Origin: an uncultured Selenomonadales bacterium
GTDB taxonomy: Bacteria > Bacillota > Negativicutes > DSM-1736 > Dendrosporobacteraceae
Assembly (NCBI GenBank): GCA_946407015.1
Contig: CAMJML010000001.1
Location: 372,001-436,000, forward strand
Reading direction: 5' to 3'
Length of the DNA stretch: 64,000 nt
The notes under the pieces were generated by a model. It searched no databases, was not told the DNA's origin, and worked only from the letters and a program-made list of their open reading frames with translations. The position numbers and the translations under genes were made by a program. This document shows, piece by piece, positions 51,229-60,706 of this stretch (its first letter is position 1; each line of letters begins with the position of its first letter).

Positions 51229-52926
51229 ATGAACAAGATCGTGGAATTACAGAACGTTACCTTTACTTATCAACAGCGTACCCGGCCGAGTGTTGCCGGA
51301 ATTGACCTGGCTATCGCGCCGGGAGATTTTGTCCTGCTGACCGGGGCGACCGGCTGCGGTAAAAGCACGCTGCTGAAAATGCTGAACGGCCTCATCCCCC
51401 ATGAAAGCGGCGGCACGCTGACCGGACGCATTCTGATTGGCGGGCAGGATTCCCGGCAGCGCAGCATTGCCGAACTCAGCCAGCAGGTGGGCATGGTTTT
51501 TCAAAGTCCCGATGATCAGCTGTTTTCCACCACAGTCTATGATGAAACGGCTTTTATTTTAGAAAATACCGGCATGGCCCCGGCGGCGATTGCCTCCCGG
51601 GTCAACGAAACCTTGCGCCTGGTGGGGCTGCCAGACAAACAGGATGCCAGCATTCACGCGTTGTCCGGTGGTCAAAAGCAGCGGCTGGCGGTCGCTTCGG
51701 TGCTGGCCGCCCGCCCCAAGGTGCTGGCCCTGGATGAACCGATCAGCCAGCTGGATCCCAGAGGGGCGGCCGAATTGCTGGCCGTACTGGAGGAGCTTAA
51801 CCGTCAGCAGGGCTTGACCATTATTCTGGTGGAGCATCGCCTGCATGAGGTCATGCCGCTGTGCCGCCGTGTATTGCTGATGCAGGAGGGCCGGCTGGTC
51901 TGGCAGGGAACAAGGGAAGAAGCCTATGAGCAGGCTCCCTTGTTTGAACACTATGGCCTGCGGATGCCGCAGCCTGTGGACATCTGCCGCCTGCTGGGCG
52001 TAAAAACGGCCTCGGCGCAGGTCGAGGATGCGGTGGCAGCGGTGGCCAAGGCTTATCCGGTACCGTGGCAAACCAGTCAGCCCCGGCTGGATAGCCTGGA
52101 CGATCCGGCGCTTTTGTCTGAACCGGCAATTGAGATTGAACAGCTTTCTTTTCGTTACGAAAGAAAAGGCCAGCAGGTGCTGGACGCGGTTGATCTGGTC
52201 ATTCCCCAGGGCCAGTTTGTGGCGCTGATGGGCAACAACGGGGCAGGCAAATCCACGCTGCTGCAACAGATCGGCGGGCTGCTTAAGCCCGGGCAGGGCC
52301 GTATCCGGGTGATCGGTCAGCCGCTCACCGGACTTAGCCGGGCAGTCGGCATGGTGCTGCAGAACCCCGACTTGATGCTGTTTAATCATACGGTGACCCA
52401 AGAGATTTCGTTCGCCTTGCGGCAGCAAGCGGCCGGTTTTACCTGGTCGCCCCAATGCCAGCAACTCGTGGACGATCTGGGACTGACAACCATGCTGGAC
52501 GACTTTCCGCTGGCCCTCAGCCGGGGGCAGCGGCTGAGGGTGGCACTGGCGGCCGTGCTGGCCAGCCGTCCGCCGGTATTGCTGCTGGACGAACCGACCA
52601 CCGGCCAGGATATCGGCCATATTAAAGACATTGTGCACCTGCTGCAGCAATACACCCGCCAAGGGGGAACGGTGCTGTTTTGTACCCATGATGCCGAAGT
52701 GGCGGCCCGTTATGCCGGGCGCATCATCGTTCTATGTCAGGGGCGGGTGGTAGCGGACGGGCGGCCGGAGGCGGTTTTTACCCAGGAACAGGTTTTGCAC
52801 GCCGCCGGGTTAAAGGCGCCTGCCGCTCTGAAGATGGCCCGGCAATTATACGGCGGAACCGCGCTGACCGTCGAGGAGGTGGTGGATTATGTACAACAAA
52901 AATGTCTGGGAGGCAGTGCCGGGTGA
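51229..52926 (+). CDS. ECF transporter ATPase, two ABC domains fused
   Basis: A 565-residue protein with two complete ABC ATPase domains: Walker A GATGCGKSTLLKML with signature LSGGQKQRLAVASV and Walker B VLALDEPISQLDP in the first; Walker A GNNGAGKSTLLQQI, signature LSRGQRLRVALAAV and LLLDEPTTGQD in the second. Corresponds to EcfA and EcfA' in one chain, as in YkoD. It powers the importer with the S protein before it and the EcfT after it. ATG 51229 with AGGAGGGG upstream. It overlaps the EcfT gene by 38 bases. Confidence 0.93.
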   Translation: MNKIVELQNVTFTYQQRTRPSVAGIDLAIAPGDFVLLTGATGCGKSTLLKMLNGLIPHESGGTLTGRILIGGQDSRQRSIAELSQQVGMVFQSPDDQLFSTTVYDETAFILENTGMAPAAIASRVNETLRLVGLPDKQDASIHALSGGQKQRLAVASVLAARPKVLALDEPISQLDPRGAAELLAVLEELNRQQGLTIILVEHRLHEVMPLCRRVLLMQEGRLVWQGTREEAYEQAPLFEHYGLRMPQPVDICRLLGVKTASAQVEDAVAAVAKAYPVPWQTSQPRLDSLDDPALLSEPAIEIEQLSFRYERKGQQVLDAVDLVIPQGQFVALMGNNGAGKSTLLQQIGGLLKPGQGRIRVIGQPLTGLSRAVGMVLQNPDLMLFNHTVTQEISFALRQQAAGFTWSPQCQQLVDDLGLTTMLDDFPLALSRGQRLRVALAAVLASRPPVLLLDEPTTGQDIGHIKDIVHLLQQYTRQGGTVLFCTHDAEVAARYAGRIIVLCQGRVVADGRPEAVFTQEQVLHAAGLKAPAALKMARQLYGGTALTVEEVVDYVQQKCLGGSAG

Positions 52927-53776
52927 TACCTGGGTCCATCAACTGGACGTACGGACCAAATTAGCGGCGCTGGTGTGTTGCGCCGTGCTGGTTGTTTTGC
53001 TGGACAGTCCCCGCACATTATACCTGCTATTCTGCACCACGCTGGTGCTGCATGGAATAGCCAGGGCTTCCTGGGCCCGATGGCGGGTTTTACTGCTGTT
53101 CGTGATGCTGGGCATCTGGGGTTCCATGATCAGTCAGGCGCTGTTTTACGGCCAGGAGCCCCGGACGGTCGTGGCTTGCCTGCTGTCGCCGGCTGTGCCG
53201 CTGATCGGTACGCTGACGGGCGGTGTTTATATTTACCGCGAAGGGCTGGAATACGGGGCGGTCCAGGCGTTGCGCTCAGCCAGCATGCTGTCCATGGGGC
53301 TGCTCATTAGCTGGACTTCCGATCCCCGGCAGCTGCTGCGCAGTTTTCTAGCCTGGAAAATGCCCTATGAACTGGCGTTCATGCTGATTACCGGCTTGCG
53401 GTTTCTGCCGGTGATTTTTCAGGAGACGGCGGTGGTGTTAACCGCGCAGCGGCTGCGGGGCTTTGAGCCGTTGCGCAGTCTGGCGCCGCGGCGGCTCATT
53501 CAAACCGCTTTTCAGACGCTCTTTCCCATCCTGGCCCGTACGCTGCGCCGGGCCGTTACGCTGGCTTTTTCGGTAGAAAGCCGGGGCTTCGGCCGGGCGG
53601 TTCACCGCCTGGGACTGGGCCGGTGGCCGCAAGGGCAGTGGTTTGGCTGTGTTTTGCTGCTGCTCGTTTTGCTGAGCTTAATGGTGCTGAAGGTCATCGA
53701 TGCCCTGCAGTTTAACGGCATCCGTTATTTTCCGGAACTGCGCCGTTTCTACGACCTAATGAAAGTTTGGATGTGA
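52889..53776 (+). CDS. ECF transporter transmembrane component EcfT
   Basis: A 295-residue membrane protein with about five to six helices, the WVHQLDVRTKLAALVCCAVL opening and the cytoplasmic coupling region near FSVESRGFG, where EcfT proteins carry their arginine motifs for contact with the ATPases. It forms the energising module with the fused ATPase encoded just upstream. ATG 52889 has GGAGG 9 nt before it. Gene order S-AA'-T is that of YkoE-YkoD-YkoC. Confidence 0.9.
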   Translation: MYNKNVWEAVPGDTWVHQLDVRTKLAALVCCAVLVVLLDSPRTLYLLFCTTLVLHGIARASWARWRVLLLFVMLGIWGSMISQALFYGQEPRTVVACLLSPAVPLIGTLTGGVYIYREGLEYGAVQALRSASMLSMGLLISWTSDPRQLLRSFLAWKMPYELAFMLITGLRFLPVIFQETAVVLTAQRLRGFEPLRSLAPRRLIQTAFQTLFPILARTLRRAVTLAFSVESRGFGRAVHRLGLGRWPQGQWFGCVLLLLVLLSLMVLKVIDALQFNGIRYFPELRRFYDLMKVWM

Positions 53777-53780
53777 ATGC

Positions 53781-55214
53781 ATGAAAAAGGTTTATACAGC
53801 GGCCATTATTTTAATTTTTATAGTGACACTGGGGTTACTGGGCTGGCATATCTTTGGCGATGCCGGAACCGCCCTGCCGGTAATCGGTGGTAAATCTAAG
53901 GCCCAGACCGCAGGCAAGACCGGCGTGCTCCGGGAAGTCGCGGCCATCACCCTGGGAAAAGTCGAAGTGTATAACTACCAGCGTATGGGCTTTACCCGCG
54001 GCTTCCTGCAATTTTCACCAGACGGTCAGACTCTGGCGGTCGGAACGGAAAATGGGGAAATCCTGCTGCTGGACATGGAGGGCCGGGTGTTATGGCAGAA
54101 AAAACTGGGGTTGGGCAAACTGACCGCCCTGCAGTTCACCACCGACAGCCAGGCTCTTTTAATCGGTGAGTCCAGTCCGGACGGTTTTCTGGTGTGCCTT
54201 GACCGTAAAGACGGGCGTGAATTATGGCGTCAGTCCAGTGTCGGCGAGCTGGGGGTCAATATCAAGGATAAGACCTTTCCCGGTATTGTCGCCATCCGCA
54301 CCGATGAAGCCGGCCGCATTTACGCTGTCGGACAGCGCTATATCCGCTACCCTGACGGCCGTTACGACTACCGGGGACGTATTTATAAATTTGATCCCTC
54401 CGGGCAGCGCCTGGGGATGTTTCCGGGCGATCACAATCTGGATGCCTGGGTGAGTTGGATCAGCGTGGATGACAAAGGGGAAAAGCTGACCTTCGGTACA
54501 GCCAACTGGGATATGGGCGGCATTTCCCGGTATACGGACAGCCTGTATTGCATTGACGGGCAATTGCAGGGTGTTTTGTGGAGCAAGCTGCTGTCACCGG
54601 TGCCGCCTTTTCAGAATACCACCCTGCGCAGCGGGCCGGAAATTTCGCCTGACGGCCGGTATGTAACGGGAATTTTTAGTGACGGGCGTTGTTTTCTCTA
54701 TGACGGCCAGGGGCAGGAACTGTGGCTGCGGGCCTTAAGCTCACCGCAGAAAATTGCCAATGTCGAATTGAATGCAGTAGGAACTTACGGCCAAATGGCC
54801 GGTGAATATGCCGTGTTTTCGGTCAGCAACACCTATAACCGCGCCAACTGGCAGCTGCCCACCCCGGTGGAGCACCCTTCGTCCAACAGCATTTTTGTCT
54901 TTGACCGGCAGGGACAGTTTATCAACCGCTATAAGTTAGGCGGGATGATTGAAGAAATGGCCACCCAGGAGCAAACGCTGGTGTTGGCTGTGGGCCGTAA
55001 TGTGCGCACCAAAAATCCGGCCGTTCATGGACTCTATGTCTTGTCGCTGCCGGATGCCCTTTTGCTGGATGATGCGGCCACAGCCGGCCCCTGTGTCGGG
55101 GCTGCGGTCAGTCGTGACGGCACCTATGCGGCCGGAGTGGAAGCTCCTATCCAACTGGATAACGGGGAAGTCATTGGCGAATATAAGCTGCGGCTGTACC
55201 AAATCGTCCGGTAG
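53781..55214 (+). CDS. Membrane-anchored PQQ/WD-like beta-propeller protein
   Basis: A 477-residue protein with one N-terminal membrane helix (AAIILIFIVTLGLLGWHIF) and an extracytoplasmic beta-propeller: repeated blade patterns such as FSPDGQTLAVGTENGEILLL, RKDGRELWRQSS and SPDGRYVTGIFSDGRCFLY. No enzymatic residues are apparent; propellers of this kind serve as binding or scaffold modules. It starts 4 bases after EcfT, so it belongs to the same transcript. In diderms such a protein could bridge the inner-membrane importer and an envelope partner. Role unknown. Confidence 0.8.
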   Translation: MKKVYTAAIILIFIVTLGLLGWHIFGDAGTALPVIGGKSKAQTAGKTGVLREVAAITLGKVEVYNYQRMGFTRGFLQFSPDGQTLAVGTENGEILLLDMEGRVLWQKKLGLGKLTALQFTTDSQALLIGESSPDGFLVCLDRKDGRELWRQSSVGELGVNIKDKTFPGIVAIRTDEAGRIYAVGQRYIRYPDGRYDYRGRIYKFDPSGQRLGMFPGDHNLDAWVSWISVDDKGEKLTFGTANWDMGGISRYTDSLYCIDGQLQGVLWSKLLSPVPPFQNTTLRSGPEISPDGRYVTGIFSDGRCFLYDGQGQELWLRALSSPQKIANVELNAVGTYGQMAGEYAVFSVSNTYNRANWQLPTPVEHPSSNSIFVFDRQGQFINRYKLGGMIEEMATQEQTLVLAVGRNVRTKNPAVHGLYVLSLPDALLLDDAATAGPCVGAAVSRDGTYAAGVEAPIQLDNGEVIGEYKLRLYQIVR

Positions 55215-55311
55215 TGACCGGTACAGCCGGCAGCGGAAATAAACACAGTGGTGGTACCGGTGCGCTTGGGCTTTGGCCCTGCAATGCGCTCAAAGAAATG
55301 GAGTGAGCAGA

Positions 55312-56598
55312 TTGGCAATACGCAAGCTAATGGGGTCGCGTAAACTGTGGCTTTATGCCGGAGTTTTGACGCTGGCTGTTGTGCTGATTGGGGCCGCGGT
55401 TTACCTGAAGAAGCAGGGAACGGCCGGCAATGCGGCCAGGACAGGCAGCGTGAAACCGCTGGTTGCGGTGACGGTAGTACGGCACCAGGATATGTACTCG
55501 CAATTCGTGTTGAGCGGGCAGACGGTAGCGGCAGCCCAAATTGATATTGCGCCCAAATATGCGGGAAAGATGGCGGCCGTGTATGTGGAACTGGGCCAGA
55601 CTGTTACGGCCGGTCAGGTGCTGGCTGTTCAGGATACCCGGGAAATAGCCCTGCTCATTGCCCAGACGGCTGCTTCCATCCGTCAGGCCAGGGCCGAAAT
55701 GACCCAGACCAAAGCGGCCTTTGATGCCGGCTATCTGCAGGCGGAGGCTGATTATCAGCGCAATCTTGCCAACTATCAGCGCTATGAAGCGCTGCTGAAT
55801 ACTGGGGCGATCTCCCGCGAAGCTTTTGAGTCAGCCAGACAGCAAATGATCAATGCCAAGACGGCCTTCGCCGCGTTCAGCGAGCAGGCAACGGATGGAG
55901 GCGTACCGGCCTCGCTGGACATTAAGCAGGCGCTGCTGGACAAGGCCCGGTACAGCCTTGAACTGCTGCAGCAGCAGCGCGAAGACATGGTGCTGCGGGC
56001 ACCGCGCCCGGGTGTGATTGGTTTCCGGCAGGTCGAGCCGGGCCTGCTGGTGCAGGCCGGCCAGAAAATTCTGACCGTGGTGGACAACAGCGGGATATTC
56101 GTGGACTGCCTGGTTTCCGAGCAGGCGGCAGCCAGCCTCCGTACCGGCATGAGCCTGGATATGACGGTCGGCTCACTCAAGCGGCAGTACCCGGGGAAAA
56201 TCATTTATATCAGTCCGGCCAGCGACAGCCAGAAACAGGTCTATACCGTCCGCGTCGCCCTTGAGCAAGCCGATGGCGCGCTCAGAAGCGGCATGTTCAC
56301 CCAGGCGGATGTCAACGTATTGTTGAGCAGTCAGACCTTGTTTGTACCCAAGCAGGCACTGGTGCAGCATAACGGCAAAAGTTATTTGTTTGTCATCAGC
56401 GCGAACAGCAAGGTGGAACAGCGGCCGGTGCAGACCGGGCAGCGTAACGATGACAGTATTGAAATCCTAGCCGGAATCCGGGACGGCGAGCAGGTGGCTG
56501 TCACCAACCTTTCCCGGCTCAAACCGGATATGACGGTGGAAGTGGCTGCCGGATCCGGCGCGCAGCCGGAGCACAGCCGCACGGGAGGCGGCTCATGA
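55312..56598 (+). CDS. RND-type membrane fusion (periplasmic adaptor) protein
   Basis: A 428-residue HlyD/AcrA-like adaptor: N-terminal membrane anchor (LWLYAGVLTLAVVLIGAAVY), lipoyl halves around APKYAGKMAAVYVELGQTV and VLRAPRPGVIGFRQVEPGLL, a coiled-coil hairpin between them (ASIRQARAEMTQTKAAF), and a beta-barrel domain. It joins an RND pump to an outer-membrane channel. TTG 55312 with GGAGTGA is preferred; ATG 55330 is an alternative. The RND gene overlaps its stop. No TolC-type gene is in the window. Confidence 0.9.
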   Translation: MAIRKLMGSRKLWLYAGVLTLAVVLIGAAVYLKKQGTAGNAARTGSVKPLVAVTVVRHQDMYSQFVLSGQTVAAAQIDIAPKYAGKMAAVYVELGQTVTAGQVLAVQDTREIALLIAQTAASIRQARAEMTQTKAAFDAGYLQAEADYQRNLANYQRYEALLNTGAISREAFESARQQMINAKTAFAAFSEQATDGGVPASLDIKQALLDKARYSLELLQQQREDMVLRAPRPGVIGFRQVEPGLLVQAGQKILTVVDNSGIFVDCLVSEQAAASLRTGMSLDMTVGSLKRQYPGKIIYISPASDSQKQVYTVRVALEQADGALRSGMFTQADVNVLLSSQTLFVPKQALVQHNGKSYLFVISANSKVEQRPVQTGQRNDDSIEILAGIRDGEQVAVTNLSRLKPDMTVEVAAGSGAQPEHSRTGGGS

Positions 56599-59500
56599 AT
56601 ATCACCCGTTTTTCCATTCAGCGTCCTGTGGGCATTACCATGGTGGTGTTGCTCTTTGTCGTACTGGGGTTGTATAGTTTTTTCCACATTGGCGTGGAAT
56701 TGCTGCCGGCACTGAATAATCCTTATTTCACGGTAACGGTGGAATATACCGGCGCCAGTGTGGAGGAAATTGAAGAAAGTGTGGTCAAGCCATTGGAACA
56801 GGGACTTTCCTCCCTGGCCCATTTAAAGCGGATGATGGCCATAGCCAAGCCGGAAAAAGCCACCTTTATTCTGGAATTTGATTTAACGGCTAACGCTGAT
56901 ATCGCCTCGATCGATGCCGCCAGGGCAGTCAACCGTGTCCGGAAAGACCTGCCCGCCGAGGCGGATGATCCGATTGTGACCAGACGGGATGCCAATGCCA
57001 TGCCGGTCATGGAGATTGCCGTCAAAGCCAGGTATGACCTTGCCGAAATCTACGGCAAGGCGGATCAGGTATTTCAAGAGCGGTTGCTGCGGGCGGACGG
57101 TGTATCGGATGTCGCAATCGGGGGCGGACGGGATAAGGAACTGGCTGTTCTGGTGGAGCGCGATAAGCTGCTGTTGTATCAGCTATCCTTAAATCAGATT
57201 GTCAGCCGCTTAAAGCAGGAGAATATCCTGATGCCTGCCGGGACGGTCTATACCGATAAAGACCAAAGTGATGTGCGGCTGGCGGCACGGTATGAATCGG
57301 CGGCTGAAATCAAGAAACTGTATCTGGCCAATGATGCCGGCGGTGCTATTCCGCTGACCGAACTGGCCGAGGTGGTTGAGCAGGACAGCCGGGTTACCCG
57401 CCACAGCCGGCTGAACGGGGAGGACACCGTTTCTTTGCAGGTTTTTAAGAACAGTGATGCCAATATCGTACAAACGGTACAGGGCGTTCAGGCGCAACTG
57501 GAGGCTTTGCGCAGCGAATATCCGGACTATCAGTTTATCGTGGTCGCCAATGACGCCGCCTATATCGACCGTGCCCTCATCAACACCCTGACAGCGCTGG
57601 TTGAAGGCATTGTCACCACAGGGCTGGTCTTATTTCTGTTTTTACGGGGCTGGCGCTCAACCGCGACGGTCATGATCGCCATTCCGACTTCGCTGATTGC
57701 CACCTTTTTGGTCATGTATATCGCCGGCTTTACCTTCAACATGATGTCGCTGATGGGCATGGCGTTATGTGTGGGCATTCTGGTGGATGACGCCGTTGTG
57801 GTACTGGAGAACATCCACCGGCATTTGCGCCTGGGCAAGCCGGCCGCTGTGGCTGCCGAAGAAGGCCGCAACGAAATCGGCATGGCGGCTATCGCCATCA
57901 CCTTGTGTGACGTCGTTGTTTTTTTGCCGATTGCCTTCATGACCGACCTGACCGGCCAGTATTTCCGGCAATTTGGCCTGACCATTGTTTTTGCCACCTT
58001 ATTTTCGCTGTTCGTATCCTTTACCCTGACCCCCATGCTGGCGGCCCGCCTGTACCAGGGCGGTATTCCCCCGGCGCGGAGCCGGTTTTGGCTGCGGCTG
58101 GATAACCTGGAGCAGCAGGCAACTGCCGGGTATGAACGAGTCCTGCACTGGAGCCTGGCCCATGGCAAGCGGATTGTGGCCGGTATCCTGGTGCTGTTTA
58201 TCGGCCTGGTGGCGTTAATTCCGGCCGGGGTGATCGGGGCTGAGTATATGCCGCGCACTGATGAGAGCAGTTTCCAGATCAATATTGAGCTGCCGGCCGG
58301 CAGCAATCTGGACAATACCGATGCCGTGGTTGCGGCTCTGGAAGATTATCTGCTTACCATCCCGGAGATGACCTATTGCCTGAGCAATGTCGGCGAGACC
58401 AACAGCAATACGGCGCGGGTAACCGGGCAACTGGTGGACAAGCGGAGCCGGACCCGCACCATTTGGCAGATTACCGACGATATCCGCAAATTTGCCCGCG
58501 GCAAACTGCCCCAGGCATCCATCCGGGTTTATGAAACTACATCGTCGGTGGCCGGGATTTCCATGGGGGGCACGCTGGAGCATTCACCGATTATGATTTT
58601 TTTGCTGGGCAGCGATATGGACCGGCTGATTGAGGCGTCCGGCCGGGCGCAAACGCTGCTGGGGAAGGTCGACGGACTGAAGGATATCCGCAGTAGCTAC
58701 CGGGTCGGCTATCCTGAATACAAGCTGACCGTGGACCGGGAAAAAATCAAGTTTTACAACACTTCGGTCAATGATATCAAGGATGCCTTTTCCGGCGCCA
58801 TCAGCGGCCGAAAGGCCGGTGTGCTGGCCAACGACAGGAACAATGATGGTCGCGATACCGATATTGTCGTCCGCCTGCAAGGCAGTGACGGCTTTAAAGC
58901 CTCTGACCTCAATGTCGTTCCCGTCCGGGCGGCCGATAAAATCGTATTTCTCGGTGATGTTGCCCGGATTGAAGAGGGTGTGGGGCCGATCAGCATTAAC
59001 CGGATCAATAAGCAGCGTGCGCTGATGATCTATGCCAATGTGACCGACCGGCCCCTCAAGGCGGTGCTGCAGGAGATTGACCAGCAGTTTAAAGAGCAGC
59101 CCTTAGCCGAGGGGGTAACCTACAGCTTTGGCGGGCAGGCGGCCAGTATGAACAGCAGCTTTGGCGAAATTATCCAGGTGCTGGCCATGTCCATGCTGCT
59201 CATTTATATGCTGCTGGCTGTGCTGTATGAATCGGCCTTTACCCCGCTGATCAGGATGCTGTCGCTGCCGCTGGGCATGATCGGCTCCCTGCTCTTGCTG
59301 CTGCTGACCGGCAACACCATCAACGTCTATTCGCTCATTGGCTTTTTAGTCATGGACGGGCTGGTGGCCAAAAACGGCACACTGCTGCTCGACTATACCC
59401 TGACGCTGATGGGCCGGGGCCTGACAGCCTATGAGGCCATTATTGAAGCTGGCAGGACCCGTCTCAAGCCTATTTTGATGACCACCATGACCATGGTGGT

Positions 59501-59711
59501 TGGCATGCTGCCAACAGCGCTGGCGCTCAACGAAGGGGCCGAGACCAGAGTCAGTATGGCCTGGGTACTGATTGGCGGCCTGCTGTCCTCCACCGTCTTC
59601 ACCCTGATTGTCATCCCGATTGTGTTTTTGTATTGTGAACGCTATCCGGTAAAAACCTGGCTGACCGTTTTAGCCCGTGCGCTCAAAAGGGATACAATCA
59701 AAAACTGTTGA
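56595..59711 (+). CDS. RND-family inner membrane transporter (HAE1/AcrB type)
   Basis: A 1038-residue RND protein with twelve predicted helices and two large periplasmic loops. N-terminal NITRFSIQRPVGITMVVLLF, helix 4 with the proton-relay Asp pair GILVDDAVVVLENIHRHL, and the matching C-terminal half. It uses the proton gradient to move substrates through the envelope with the adaptor encoded before it. AcrB-type pumps export; whether this one exports a corrinoid, cobalt or something else is unknown. ATG overlaps the adaptor stop (ATGA). The RS7 promoter overlaps its own stop codon. Confidence 0.93.
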   Translation: MNITRFSIQRPVGITMVVLLFVVLGLYSFFHIGVELLPALNNPYFTVTVEYTGASVEEIEESVVKPLEQGLSSLAHLKRMMAIAKPEKATFILEFDLTANADIASIDAARAVNRVRKDLPAEADDPIVTRRDANAMPVMEIAVKARYDLAEIYGKADQVFQERLLRADGVSDVAIGGGRDKELAVLVERDKLLLYQLSLNQIVSRLKQENILMPAGTVYTDKDQSDVRLAARYESAAEIKKLYLANDAGGAIPLTELAEVVEQDSRVTRHSRLNGEDTVSLQVFKNSDANIVQTVQGVQAQLEALRSEYPDYQFIVVANDAAYIDRALINTLTALVEGIVTTGLVLFLFLRGWRSTATVMIAIPTSLIATFLVMYIAGFTFNMMSLMGMALCVGILVDDAVVVLENIHRHLRLGKPAAVAAEEGRNEIGMAAIAITLCDVVVFLPIAFMTDLTGQYFRQFGLTIVFATLFSLFVSFTLTPMLAARLYQGGIPPARSRFWLRLDNLEQQATAGYERVLHWSLAHGKRIVAGILVLFIGLVALIPAGVIGAEYMPRTDESSFQINIELPAGSNLDNTDAVVAALEDYLLTIPEMTYCLSNVGETNSNTARVTGQLVDKRSRTRTIWQITDDIRKFARGKLPQASIRVYETTSSVAGISMGGTLEHSPIMIFLLGSDMDRLIEASGRAQTLLGKVDGLKDIRSSYRVGYPEYKLTVDREKIKFYNTSVNDIKDAFSGAISGRKAGVLANDRNNDGRDTDIVVRLQGSDGFKASDLNVVPVRAADKIVFLGDVARIEEGVGPISINRINKQRALMIYANVTDRPLKAVLQEIDQQFKEQPLAEGVTYSFGGQAASMNSSFGEIIQVLAMSMLLIYMLLAVLYESAFTPLIRMLSLPLGMIGSLLLLLLTGNTINVYSLIGFLVMDGLVAKNGTLLLDYTLTLMGRGLTAYEAIIEAGRTRLKPILMTTMTMVVGMLPTALALNEGAETRVSMAWVLIGGLLSSTVFTLIVIPIVFLYCERYPVKTWLTVLARALKRDTIKNC

Positions 59712-59736
59712 CACCATCGCCAAAACATTGTATGCT
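59708..59736 (+). promoter_or_regulatory. Promoter of RS7
   Basis: TTGACA (59708-59713) includes the RND stop codon; 17 bp later TATGCT (59731-59736). The aptamer starts about 38 nt after the -10. Confidence 0.75.
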
Positions 59737-59773
59737 AATGCCAAAGTTTGGTTATGAACAATTGCATAGCAAA

Positions 59774-59971
59774 AGTCAGGTGCCCGCGAGGGCTTAATAG
59801 GGAAGACCGGTGTGAGGCCGGCGCGGTCCCGCCACTGTAACGGGGAGCAAGCTGAAAAGAAGCCACTGAGAGATTGATCTTGGGAAGGCTGCAGCAAGCC
59901 ATGATCCAGAGCCAGGAGAACTGCCTGATAGTAATCACCGTCTGACCTACGAGCGATAGGAAGGAGATTCA
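59774..59971 (+). promoter_or_regulatory. Cobalamin riboswitch RS7
   Basis: AGTCAGGTGCCC, core GCGCGGTCCCGCCACTGTAA, AGCCACTGAG, CTTGGGAAGG, B12 box AGCCAGGAGAACTGCC, end GCGATAGGAAGGAGA. The 437-base gap before the next gene holds the promoter, this aptamer and one terminator. Confidence 0.96.
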
Positions 59972-60036
59972 GCACCGTATTCGACCCGGCTGTTCGGCAA
60001 TTTGCCGCAGCGACGGGTGATCATGCCTGTTTTCCT

Positions 60037-60067
60037 AGCTCCCCGCTTATGGCCGGGAGCTTTTTAT
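60037..60067 (+). terminator. RS7 terminator
   Basis: AGCTCCC (60037-60043) pairs with GGGAGCT (60055-60061), with TTTTT after it. Confidence 0.85.
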
Positions 60068-60148
60068 TGCTGCTCAGGCCATGCCTGAACCACAGGGAAA
60101 ACACTGCTTAGCCCTGTGCCTAATCAAATAAAATGAGGTGACCGATTA

Positions 60149-60481
60149 ATGAACGAGAAAAGCCATCCTGTCTATCAGCTTCCCGACGACCCCCATGCTC
60201 AGCACCGCTATGAAAGCGCCAAGAAACATGTTCAGTTTGCCAAAGCAGCGGGGAAATCATCGGCTGAAATTCATGAAATTTTTCATAAAGTCATGAATTT
60301 TGACCCACAGAAGCTGGACGGAATTCCCCAGGATGAAGCGCATAAAAAATTCCATTCCGCCATGATTCACGCCCGCAAGGCGCTGGAGAATGGCAAAACG
60401 GCCGAAGAAGCGCACCGTATCTTCAAAAATATTGCCGATGGTCACACGGAAGGCAAATGCCATCATAAACAAGGTTCTTAA
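60149..60481 (+). CDS. Histidine-rich 110-residue protein, unknown, behind RS7
   Basis: ATG 60149 with GAGGTG 8 nt upstream. Thirteen histidines in 110 residues. Two similar helical units are visible: HVQFAKAAGKSSAEIHEIF with KVM, and HARKALENGKTAEEAHRIF with KNI, an internal duplication. The C terminus is CHHKQGS. No signal peptide, so probably cytoplasmic. I do not recognise the family. Control by a cobalamin riboswitch and the His content suggest binding of cobalt or another metal, or of a corrinoid; this is an inference only. Confidence 0.7.
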   Translation: MNEKSHPVYQLPDDPHAQHRYESAKKHVQFAKAAGKSSAEIHEIFHKVMNFDPQKLDGIPQDEAHKKFHSAMIHARKALENGKTAEEAHRIFKNIADGHTEGKCHHKQGS

Positions 60482-60607
60482 ACCAGTCTTTCAGCTAAAA
60501 AACGCGGTGGCCCGGTTTTATTCGTTCCGGCAGGCAGCCAGAATGCGCACTTTTGATAGGGGCTGACAAGTCTGATAGATGGCTTGCCCGGAATCGTGCA
60601 ACAGGGC

Positions 60608-60636
60608 TTGACAGCTTATCACTTGCGTGCCATACT
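60608..60636 (+). promoter_or_regulatory. Promoter of OmpH-like gene 2
   Basis: TTGACA (60608-60613), 17 bp, CATACT (60631-60636). It gives this gene an output independent of RS7. Confidence 0.7.
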
Positions 60637-60706
60637 AAGCGCGTAAGGAAATATTACATAGAAAAACAAACCAAATGCCTGACGCAGGCTGAAAGCAGGG
60701 AATTGA

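Noticed and set aside
51559-52689. Minus-strand reading frame of 376 codons inside the ECF ATPase gene
   Set aside because: Fully covered by a gene with two intact ABC domains; composition (many Gln, Arg, His) is typical of an antisense shadow.
60069-60120. ACCACAGGGAAAACACTGCTT resembling the repeat ends after RS7
   Set aside because: Only one short end is visible, so chance similarity cannot be excluded.
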